The notes under the pieces: model-generated
Seen by the model: only the letters and a program-made list of their open reading frames with translations
Told to the model about the DNA's origin: nothing
The model's database searches: none
Origin: Eucommia ulmoides
Taxonomy: Eukaryota > Streptophyta > Magnoliopsida > Garryales > Eucommiaceae
DNA: 64,000 nt
Direction: 5' to 3'
Assembly (NCBI GenBank): GCA_016647705.1
Contig: CM028334.1
Coordinates: forward strand, 7,349,546-7,413,545
In this document: one piece after another, positions 23,311-33,485 of the stretch
How positions within the stretch are numbered: position 1 is the stretch's first letter
Layout: every line of letters begins with the position of its first letter
Translations under genes and position numbers: made by a program

Positions 23311-24170
23311 GCTTAGTCCCATAACAAATTTCCTGGGATTGATCCAAGCGTTGCCATGTACCGACTCCATGCTAACCCTCACCATTCCCCTATGAGGCAA
23401 AAAAGAAAGAAATTCCACCCGGAGCGTCAAAAGCTCATTGAGTAAGAAATTGATAAGTTGGTGAAATCTATCGTGGTGGAAGAAGTGGAATTTTCTGACT
23501 AGCTCTCCAATGTTGTCCTCGGACCCAAAGTCGAAAACAAATGGCGTCTTTGCATGAACTTCAAAGACCTTAATAAGGCATGCCCCAAAGATTTCTTCCA
23601 TTTGCCGAGTATAGACTTAGTCATCAATGCTACGGCAAGGCATGGACTCCTGAATTTTCTCAATGCTTACGCTGGGTATAATTAAATTCCCATGTTTTCT
23701 CCCGACAAGGAAAAGACCTCGTTCATTACGAACAGAGGCACCTATTGTTACAAGATAATGCCCTTCGGTCTTCGCAATGTTGGGGCTACCTATCAAAGGT
23801 TTGTTAACAAGATGTTCAAAGAAAATATTGACTCGATGATGGAAGTTTACATCAAAGATATGCTTGTAAAAAACACCAAAGTATGCGAGCATCTCGACCA
23901 TTTCCAAAATTGCTTTAACAAGCTCCGAACTCACTGCATGAAGTTGAACCCCACCAAGTGTATCTTTAGGGTTTCAGCAGGGAAGTTCTTAGGCTACATG
24001 GTGTCCCAGAGAGGCATTGATGCCAACCCTGATCAAATCAATTCCATTCTCAGAATGGCTTCTTCGCGGTCAAAAAAGAAAATTCAAATACTCACGAAAA
24101 GATGGGCCGCCCTAAACCGTTTTATTTCATGATCTTCGGAGAAGTGCCTTCCCTTCTTCAAAATTTTGCA
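23310..24170 (+). pseudogene. Tat element reverse transcriptase fossil
   Basis: Ty3/gypsy RT landmarks are present: WRLCMNFKDLNKACPKDFF (about 23543-23599), TYCYKIMPFGLRNVGATYQRF (23740s-23800, shown here in parts) and CIFRVSAGKFLGYMVSQRGI (about 23961-24020). The order matches the RT palm and connection regions. Broken, several breaks. Confidence 0.85.
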
Positions 24171-25180
24171 GGGTAATAAGGCCTTTGCGTGGACAGCTGA
24201 ATGTGAGGTTGCCTTCCAAGGGCTTAAAACATACCTTTCCTCGGCGCTGCTGCTGAGTACTCCCAAGGACGGAGAGGAATTGTTCATATATATCGCTGCT
24301 TCAAACACTGCAGTCAGTGCGACACCAATCCTAGAAGAAGAAGTGGTTCAAATGCTCGCATATTACGCGAGTTGGGTATTAATCGATGCCGAAACAAGAT
24401 ATCAATGTTTCGAGAAGTTGGCCTATGCCTTTCTCATTGCATCGTAGAAATTGAGGCAATATTTTCAAGCCCATGTGATCGTTGTGCTTACTGACCAACC
24501 CTTGCAGCAAATTCTACACTCACCCGATGTTTCTAGCCGGCTCATAAAATATAGCCTTGAACTTAGCCAATTTCACATCGAATACCTACCATGGACAACC
24601 ATCAAAGGACAGGTCCTGACCGACTTTATTATTGAAATGACTTTCCCGGAAGAGCCCATTCCAAATAATCATGGCCTTGCCTGGCTGAAGCCCCATCTCA
24701 AGTAGGCAGGGGCACTGGTCCCGGAAGGGGCACCTCCTCATCCAGAACAAGCGACAACTTTATTCCGAAAAATTGGTAGTTATTCATGGATGGTTCCTCC
24801 AATGTGAGGGGTTGTGGGGCAAGAATGGTCCTGGTAGCCCCTATCAGGAAGAAATTGAATATGTGCTCCGATTGAGATTCAGAGCTACCAAAAATGAAGC
24901 AGAGTATGAAGCCCTTTTTGTCGGGCTCAGATTAGAAAGAGACTTCAATGCCAAAAACCTACGAGTCTTTTGTGATTCAAAGCTCGTTGTAAATCAAGTC
25001 AATGGTGAGTACGCAGCCAAAGATCCAAGTATAACCGCCTATCTCGGAAGGACAAAGGCGCTGATGGAAAATGTTGAAAAAATCCAAGTACACCAAATCC
25101 CCCAAGAAGAGAATCGACACGCTAATACTTTAGCCAACCTAGCCTTCGCCATGGAATTCACCTTGAAATGGAGCGTTCCC
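24170..25180 (+). pseudogene. Tat element dual RNase H region fossil
   Basis: The first RNase H (classical gypsy type) shows ECEVAFQGLKTYLSS and ETRYQCFEKLAYAF. After a linker (SPDVSSRLIKYSLELSQFHI, then KGQVLTDFI) comes a second RNase H resembling the archaeal/plant type (NEAEYEALFVGLRL, then VFCDSKLVVNQVNGEY). Two consecutive RNase H domains define the Tat lineage. Broken, several breaks. Confidence 0.85.
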
Positions 25181-25289
25181 ATGGAATATCTAGAGGAACC
25201 AAGCACCGCAATTTCTGATCAAGTGACCACCATGTGCACTCTTTTTGATACACCAACTTGGATGGATTCAATAAGGGAATACCTCTTAA

Positions 25290-27222
25290 ACGGAGCACTT
25301 CCTTCTAACCGAGCAAAGGCCAGGCGAGTAAGGTACAAGGCATCTAGGTACACCCTCATCGATGGAGTGCTTTATCGAAGATCCTTCTCGGGCCCATACT
25401 CCCGTTGCCTAAGACCAAATGAGTCTGACTACGTGATGAAGGATGTCCACGAAGGGATGTGTGGCAACCACTTGGGAGGCAGGTCCATGGTTCACAAGCT
25501 CATTCGTCACGGATACTTCTGACCAGACATGCATAAGGACTCCATGGAGTTTGTAAAAAAATGCGATAAATGTCAGATAATTTTCTCTCATCCCAAACAA
25601 CCTCCAACCATTCTCGTTCCTATGACGAGTCCTTAGCCTTTCGCCTAGTGGGGAATTGACCTTCTCGGTCCATTCCCCCAAAGGACCAGGCAGAGAAAGT
25701 TTCTCGTTATCACAATTGACTATTTTACAAAATAGGTAGAAGTCAAGCCACTTGCACGCATCACCAAGAAATGGATCAGAAATTTCGTATGAGAAAGTGT
25801 TGTGGGCCACTTTGGCATACCGAGGGCCATCGTCTCCGACAATGGGAAGCAATTCGACAATGACCCCTTCGTGGAATTTTGCGTCGGGCAAGGAATTCAG
25901 ACCCACTTCTCATCTCTAGGGCACCCCCAGGCCAACAAACAAGTGGAAGTAATCAACCGCACCATTCTCCATGGGCTCAAGACCAGACTTGACAAATCAA
26001 TGGAAAGATTGGTGGAAGATGTAAACCCTGTTGTAACGACCCGGTTTCTCAGGGTCGTCACGCAGTTTCTCTTCTTAGAGAAATTAACATTAAAACCGAT
26101 TGACCAAATTTTTATTCTATAAAATCCGATAAATTTTAAAATGTGACATCGTTAATTACAATTGTCGAATTCACCGATTACAATGGTAAATAATAAATAC
26201 AATTTTTATAAATAGAAATTCAATTCCCAGCGTCGATTCGTTCTTATCGGCCTTATAATCAAAACTGTGGGGTTGTGAGTTAACGCTCAGTAGAACTCTA
26301 CCCCTTCTAATACGTGCATTCATTATCACGACAAATAAAACACCTTGGTATGATTTTCACATAATTTTCACATAATCATAATTATTTCATGCGAACGAAC
26401 AACAAGAAATTCACCGACAGTAATAACATACATCTCACAGTGAAGAAATTAAATACATATATTAAAAGAGTTAGAAAGTCTACCTGAAATTCGAAGTTGA
26501 AATTCAAACCGATAATTCACAAAGAAACTATTCTATTTTCTTGATTTATTTTTTCCTTGTCTTTTTTGTTCTTCTTTCGTCCAGAGACGCTGTAAACTAT
26601 ACATATCCTATATATGTTTATATATATATATATATATATAAGGACAAGTTTAATGATCAAGACTTATTCTTATTATTTCTATTTATCATGGAATATGATT
26701 CATTCATTTTTATTATTATTATATTACAAATTAAAAGTGTTCACGCGTGTCAAGTCTTTGTTTTCTTACAATTTTGTGGCCTACAACATTTTCTTAAGAG
26801 ATAAGAAATGGAAAATTACACTTAACACCCTTTAAAATAAAGAAAATATTAATTATATCCCAAAACTTTTAAAATTTCATTTAAAATTAACATTTAATCC
26901 CCAAAAAATATCAAATATAATTTATACCACAAATTTACAAATCGTCTTCAAAAATATTAAACTTATATAAAATAATATTTTTTTCAAAAATAAAAATTTT
27001 CAGGGTATTACACATGTTCTCTGGGCGTATCACACTATAAAGAGGATCTCCACGGGGGAAACTCATTTCGCAATGACTTTTGGGTTCGAGATAGTGATTC
27101 TTGTAGAAATTGGCATACCTTCTTCCTGGGCAGCAATCATCTTCAATCGAGATGAAAACAATGCCTCAATGACCCTTAACCTTGATATTCTTAAAGAGAA
27201 AAAAGAACGAGCCCATGTTCGA
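25290..27222 (+). pseudogene. Tat element integrase fossil (interrupted by a solo LTR)
   Basis: Zinc-binding HHCC-like region (HEGMCGNHLGGRSMVHKLIR, then CDKCQ), then core motifs GIPRAIVSDNGKQFD and SSLGHPQANKQVEVINRTIL. After the nested solo LTR, reading continues with WAYHTTKRISTGETHFAMTF at about 27023-27082. The last part, interrupted again at 27222, resumes at 31702. Broken, several breaks. Confidence 0.85.
26032..27012. mobile_element. Solo LTR (981 bp) inserted in the Tat integrase
   Basis: It begins TGTAACGACCC and ends AGGGTATTACA. The flanks are CCTGT (26027-26031) and CATGT (27013-27017), a 5-bp duplication with one difference. The integrase reading joins exactly across the target. 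No internal region. Its ends resemble those of the 19134-21875 LTR, so the two may be related families. It has a TA microsatellite at about 26625-26640. Confidence 0.8.
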
Positions 27223-27434
27223 TGATAGGTATAAATTACCTAAATATTTTCAAACCGAATTTGTTAGTTTTCGAGTACGTTTAGTACATTTTTAATACGT
27301 TTTAATATGTTTTTATTCATTTTGTATTAAAACAGGTGTGTGGGGTAAAAATGTATGAAATCGGAGCATAAACAATTAAATCGTATCGAGAACGGTAGGA
27401 AAATGAGCAAGACGGCAAAATTCTACAAACAAGC

Positions 27435-27608
27435 CCACCGCCGCGGCGTCCAGACCACCGCCGCGGCGGTGAAGATGCTGAGAAGACACCATTGTTGCTG
27501 AAACCTTACCGCCTAGGCGGTGAACCAGCAGAATATTTTCCACAGCCACTACCTTCTCCATCGCCTCGGCGAGCCTTTAACCGACATACTCCACCACCTA
27601 GGCGGTGG
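27435..27608. repeat. Cluster of short GC-rich palindromes in the LTR
   Basis: There are five related sites in 174 bp, two of them perfect 14-bp palindromes: ACCGCCGCGGCGGT at 27457-27470 and ACCGCCTAGGCGGT at 27508-27521. Imperfect relatives occur at 27435-27451, 27561-27572 and 27591-27608. They stand out from the AT-rich surroundings. Confidence 0.8.
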
Positions 27609-28154
27609 CCTCTACGCAGTGTTAGATATTTATTTTAGATATTTTGTCTATTTATACCCCTTTTCTCCAATCTCCTTTGCTCTCTCCGGCCATTAGAGCC
27701 CTTAGGGCTTAGTTTAGCATATAAAGAAAGTATGGGGATTGCTCAAACTTATCCAAAGGAGAAGATCAACACGCGGAGAAGGAGAATCAATCGATGGATG
27801 ATTTTAGAGGCTAATCTTCGAATATCAGCTAAGTTCATCCATTTTTCTTTTTATTTCTTGTCTTCGATATATGTTTGAGCATATTTAGCCTAGTTTTAAT
27901 TGTATAAATAGCTATGGCCATAGGTTAAACGTAGATTATGTATGAGATTAATATCGTTCATAAAAACGTAGTTTTGGTTGAGTTGTGTTTCTTTGATGAT
28001 TGTTCTTCAATGTTTGAGTGTGTTTATCATATTGTTTGTTTATCATGCTTAGAATGATATATTAAGAATACGAGGTTTGACAAATCCCGGATTCAGATTA
28101 AAATAAACAGACGCCACGATCCAATAACCCGATCTTGGTTAGGATTGTGGATAA

Positions 28155-28610
28155 TCTATGACGTTAGGGCAAGATTCACGTGACCTAGGGTCGTTAAGAC
28201 ATTGAGGAGGACTTCGGCATTGACGCGAAGTCACGTTTTCCCTCGTCTTACACTCGGGAGAGGTGACAGGGAAGTTTTAGAACTAAGATTGTCGATAAGG
28301 TAAACACAAGGCATGAAATCAATGACATTGGGGCAAGACTCACGTGACCTAGAGTTGTTAAGACGTTGAGGGAGACTTCTTCGTTGATTCAAAGTCGCAT
28401 TATATCCCTCGTCTTACACTCGGGAGAGGTGGCGAGAGAGTTTACGAACTAAGATTTTGTATGCAATCAATGAGGTTGGGGCAAGACTCACGCAACCTCG
28501 GGTCGTTAAGACGTTAAGGGGGACTTCTTCGTTGACACGAAGTTGCATTATATCCCCCGTCTTACACTCGGGAGAGGTGGAGGAGGAGTTTTCGATATCG
28601 AGATTGTCAA
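28155..28610 (+). repeat. Three tandem units of about 150-164 bp in the left LTR
   Basis: Each unit has a GACGTTGGGGCAAGACTCACG-like start (shown in part), GGTCGTTAAGACGTTGAGG, and CGTCTTACACTCGGGAGAGG. Units start near 28158, 28322 and 28470. The right LTR has only one unit (about 31225-31380). Confidence 0.8.
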
Positions 28611-28911
28611 ATAGGTCGAACACCATTATTATAAACTAAACGAAATCAAACGCATTTAAGTAAATAGAGTTAATTCCTAGATAATTCATCCCATAACTAT
28701 CTCGTATTAGTAATTAGTATAGTTAAAGTAATATTTTAATATTAGTATTTAATTTTATATTTCATTTTTATCGCTTAGATAAAATTAGATTATGACAATC
28801 GCGGTACTCGATAGTAATCTCAACCAATCCCTGTGGATACGATACCCGACCAAAAGGTCCATTATACTAAAATTTGATCCCTACGCTTACGGTGAAAGTG
28901 GCAGCGCATAA

Positions 28912-30738
28912 ATCGAGAAAATATAAAAACTAATTACGAAATTGAAAACTAAAAACGAAAAACACTAAAAACGAAAATGTGTAAGTTTTGATTATCATCT
29001 ACCAGCCGAAAGATTTTTCCCTCATCGGCCCCCAATCCTATCAAGTTCAAGCATAAATCATACCATGTGGTGTTCTAGAATTTCAACGTTCAAAAATAGT
29101 AAGTGTCATTCTAGATCTTGTTTAAGTGTGTGTGATTAAACTCAAATATACTACTATCCATTTATTAGATGGGATTATCTCTAAATATAGTTTATGACTA
29201 AAACCTTTAGGGTATAGGGAATCCATACGCCTGACTCGGGATCTATTCTCCACTAATGTAGGCTCGGAGGTCCATGAAGATCAGTAGGGCTTGGTTCGAT
29301 TTTGGAAAAATGGCCAAGGGTAAATTTGAATAGAAAATGGGTTAACGTCGTTAACTTAACGTTACCTAAGGCACATCGCTGGCACACTCACACTCGAACC
29401 CCCATAGTTTAATTAGATACAACCCAGAACATATGTTTAAGAGCGTCGTACTCACTTATCATGTCAAAAAGAAATGTAATTTTTTTTTTTAACATAACAC
29501 ACCCCCAAACTCACTTGAATATTTAAATTTTAGGAGTGTGCAAAAAGGATTAAGTAGCACACCCCCAAACTTATTCGAATTTTTACAATTTTAGGAGTAT
29601 GCAAAAAAAAAAATATGAACAACATACGACAAGCGAGTACTCGAATACCGAACCAATTTAGAAGTTCACCCTAAACAACCGCTCACATCAAGTAGCATAT
29701 ATAAATGCTAACTTGATTCACTCAAATGTATCTTTAATTCGGCGACATAGGTTTGGACAAAACTCAACTAGTCAGGGTATTTGTTAAGTGTTCAGAATTG
29801 AAATGACATTTTGGCTTCGACAAGGTAACGAAGGGTAAGGATATATCATGGTAGGCTTAAAAAGGCTCAAGCGATCAAATGAATGCCTAAATCATATCTC
29901 CTAAACCACCTCACCAATGCTTAAATTATATCTCCTAAATCACCTCGCCTAGGATTTCGGCTCGAATTTCCCCCAAATCAAGTTCTAAAATCTCTATTGT
30001 TATGAAATTGAGGGAATGATAATCGGTTTCAAATCAATTAGATAGTTCTATATTGAGTTTACGTGCTCGTGCATTTAGGATCTACAATAACTTTTACTAA
30101 GACAATACGTTAAGCACACAGAACACACATGAATGAGCTTTACGCTCGACCTCAATAAACAATCAGGGGACAGACTCATTATCGGGTAAAGGCCCAGATG
30201 ACGTCAAAACTTAGCACAAAACAACAACTAAACTAAATAAACTAATCCTAAACAAGCATGCACACGTAAAAACAGTAAAACATAAACTAATAACATAAAC
30301 ACATACTAAAACATACTACATATCACCACCAACTTAAAACAGGTGATGTCCAAAATGACCTATCAGCGATCTCAATGACATTATATAGCATGATATTGAA
30401 GACGGGGATTTAGAACATATACCTAGGAGGCGAGAGAATCTCGCCTCCGACTCAAATTGATGGAGATGGATCTAACTTATTTTTTACCCTAGGTTACCTC
30501 CCAAGAAACGCTTGGCTTAATGTCCTCAGCCCGACATATGCCCTTAAGACTTGCGAGATTTTGCAATGAAAGGAACACAAGAGTACCTGTCAATCTAACA
30601 TCTTCAAGCATCCTGTAGGAAAACAAAAACAAAACTACAAAGAAAATTATATACACTAAAAAATGCCTAAATAAAAATCAAGTTATTTACTCACAATATC
30701 GATAACAATCAACAAGACAATCCCCGACAACGGCGCCA
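28912..30738 (-). other. Internal region of the nested element, minus orientation
   Basis: Read on the minus strand from the primer-binding site (TGGCGCCGTTGTCGGGGA, 30738 to 30721), the region contains CCAAGCGTTTCTTGGGAGG (about 30518-30495), a motif I associate with Athila-like elements, and two polypurine-like GTTTGGGGGTGTG stretches near 29570 and 29510. No open frame with a recognisable domain was found. Confidence 0.6.
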
Positions 30739-30859
30739 AAAATTTGGTGGCAGCAATCAATGCACTACCACTTTCACCACAAGCGTACGGATCAAGTTTT
30801 AGTATAATGGGCCTTTCGGTCGGGGTATCGTATCCACAAGAAAGTGATCGTTCGATGGT

Positions 30860-31696
30860 TCTAGTGCCAATTCTTCGGATATAGGTTAAGTCGCTCGTTT
30901 CTTCTCTTTGTTTTCTTCATTTTGGTAGTTGTTGAGCATGTTTAGCTCGTTTTACATTGTATAAATGGTTAGGGCCATGAGCTAAACATGGATTGTAATA
31001 GGGATTAGCGTATTATTTATACAAAATGTAGTTTTGGTTGAATTTGTGTTTCGTTTATGGTTGTTTCTTATAATTTCGATTATGTTACCGTATTTTCTAT
31101 GATTATATGCTAGTTTAGATATATTAAGAATACGAGATTTGACACTCGGGAGAGGTAACCCCGGATTCGGACTAGGGTAAACACAACACGACAATTTAAC
31201 GACCCAGAAGGGCGTTAGAAAGTGTGCAATCGATGACGTTGGGGTGAGACTCACGTGATCTAGAGTCGTTAAGATGTTGAGGGGGACTTTGGCATTGACA
31301 CAAAGTCACGTATTCCTCTGTCTTATACTCAGGAGAGGTGGCGAGGGAGTTTACGAACTGAGATTATCGGATACGCCGAACACCGTTAATGTTAACTAAA
31401 ACGAAATCAAACACATTTAAGTAAATAGAGTTAATCCCTAGGCAATCTACTTCCCTAAACAATCTCAATATAGTATTTATAATATAGTTAACTTATTTAG
31501 TATTTTAGTTTAGTATTAATAATTAATTAAATTCCATTTTTGTCACCTAGATAAAGTTGGGTTATGACAATTGCGGTACTCGATAGTAATCTCAACCAAT
31601 CCCTGTGGATACGATACCTGACCAAAAGGTCCATTATGCTAAAACTTGATCCGTACGCTTGTGGTGAAAGTGGCAGTGCATTAATTACGGCCATCA
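30860..31696 (+). repeat. Right LTR of the nested element (shorter copy)
   Basis: It matches the 3' part of 27223-28911 and ends GGCCATCA directly before the TTCGA duplication. Confidence 0.75.
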
Positions 31697-31701
31697 TTCG
31701 A

Positions 31702-31985
31702 CAAGTATTTTATCAACAAACGGCGGTAAGGTATTATAATAGAAGGGTCTGTCCTCGGTCATTTGACGTTGGAAACCTTGTCCTCCGAAAAGTGACCCTG
31801 ACCACCAAAGATACGACCGTCGATAAACTCACCCCATCCTGGGAAGGGCCATATCACGTTACCCGCATTTTTTGTCCTGGCACCTATGAGTTGGAGACTA
31901 AAAATGATGTCCCTCTCAGGCACCCTTAGAATGCAGAGCATCTGAAATGATACTATCCTGAAGAGAAAACACCGATGAACTTGTA
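31702..31985 (+). pseudogene. Tat integrase C-terminal end fossil
   Basis: This continues the integrase after the nested element: FDVGNLVLRKV, then LTPSWEGPYHVTRIFCPGTY, the typical pol end of Ty3/gypsy (GDLVLRR and WEGPY motifs). A few breaks. 31990-33480 downstream is non-coding leader-like sequence within the element, with an A-rich tract at 33435-33462. Confidence 0.85.
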
Positions 31986-33485
31986 AAGTTTTTCACTTTC
32001 AAAGTTTGTAAAGAATCTACTTATAAATGGAAGCAATATTTTGTTTCGCTATTACTCCATTCTCCAAATTTTGTTGGTGGTGGTGAAGTACAACCCCCAT
32101 TCTATTTCAGATTAGGATGCGCTACCTTCCCCACGGATCTCTAAAATGCGACTATGCTAAGGTGTGCAACCCTCCGTCCCATCTCGAACGACGATGTGCC
32201 GCCCCCAGCTCTTTATTTACCCTAATCAGTATCCTGACGCATAGCATCAGGGATAATCTCCATAACGAACCCCATCCCGGTGCACTACATCAGGGGTGTA
32301 ACCAGACTCTCTCCATAAGTCGATAGTATTGGCCCCAAGGATTTATAACTATCGTCTTCTGATGGCAATTGCACCGATCGGGTCTGAGGAACTATAAGTA
32401 AGTATCTCACCCATCACAGCCAAGGCCAACTCAGGCAATATAAAGGGAGAATGTCATTGGCAGAGCAATTTTGGGATAACCTGAACAAGCTCAGAGATGA
32501 GTCCCACTAAGGAGAACCCACCTGCGACCGGCCATAGGGGCCAACCTGAAATCACCCCCTGGGGACCGCGAGGGCCAGATTCCATACCGGTACCACCCCT
32601 AAAATTTTAACCTACCACCCGATCTCTGCTCGGATGCTAGGCTGGAGGGTAGGGAGGCTGTAGATATGGTGGAACAACATAAAATAGTGTTCTCTGAGAA
32701 TGGGAAGCATGATCGCCTCCAGGAGTTAATTCTTAGAAGGAGAGGGTGATTTATTCTCAGTTAGGTATTCGAGAAGAGGCTTAAAAACAAATGGCAAAGA
32801 GACTTAAATTTTTTCAAGCAAAAAATCGCAAAAATTGCACAAGTATTGTGGATTATCCGCCCAGGACATAGTGTTGCCGAGATCAAGAAGAAAGTCATAC
32901 GAAAGCCCAATTGGCTAAAACAAATGGTAGAAAGCGAGCATTGTAACTATAAATGACCAAGTCTCCAAAAATAACAGAGAAAATAGGACATGATGGTCAA
33001 AGAAAGATCCAGAAATATCCTAAGTCTTCAAATCTGACCGAGCAAAGGCTTAGGTCCTCCTCCTAGATAAGTTTAAAAGCAATTCCCCAAGCAGAAACTC
33101 AACTTCACATTTTGTCAATCTCCTAGGAAAGGGCGTCTTCTCATCTCAGTGTGACCGAAACAAGGATGGGAGTAAAACTCCACCACCGGGAAGAGTAATC
33201 GTCTTTACTTCCAAGAAAGTGACTCTCTAATGATGGACAAGAACAAAAATATGTCAAGGCATACATTCACCAACTCAAAAGCAGTAAGGACAAATCACAA
33301 GTGTTCAGAATCTACAGGGAAAGGGCAAGGAAATATTCGTTCAGTGTTCAATACATTCTCAAAAGGGGTCCCAATACCCATTACAAAAAGGCCTTTATCC
33401 AGGCAAAATAGGCTGGGACGCCAAACAACACACACAAAAAAAAAAAACAAAAAAAAAAAAACAAGTCAAATTCAAATATTTTGAT

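Larger units (their letters stand above)
27223..28911 (+). repeat. Left LTR of the nested element
   Basis: It shares with 30860-31696 a long 3' portion, including TGTATAAATAGC/TGTATAAATGGT promoter-like stretches and the terminal block CCCTGTGGATACGATACC then GACCAAAAGGTCCATTAT. The right copy is shorter. It also holds the palindrome cluster at 27435-27608 and three internal repeats at 28155-28610. Confidence 0.75.
27223..31696. mobile_element. LTR element nested in Tat integrase, internal region inverted
   Basis: TTCGA is duplicated at 27218-27222 and 31697-31701. The ends are TGATAGG and GGCCATCA, and the integrase reading resumes precisely at 31702 (QVFYQQTAVRYYNRR). Both LTR copies (about 27223-28911 and 30860-31696) read in the + direction. 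A primer-binding site of the Athila/Tat type lies on the minus strand at 30721-30738, next to a roughly 100-bp LTR end in minus orientation. No protein-coding gene was recognised between the LTRs, so it resembles a large non-autonomous derivative. Old, and rearranged internally. Confidence 0.75.
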
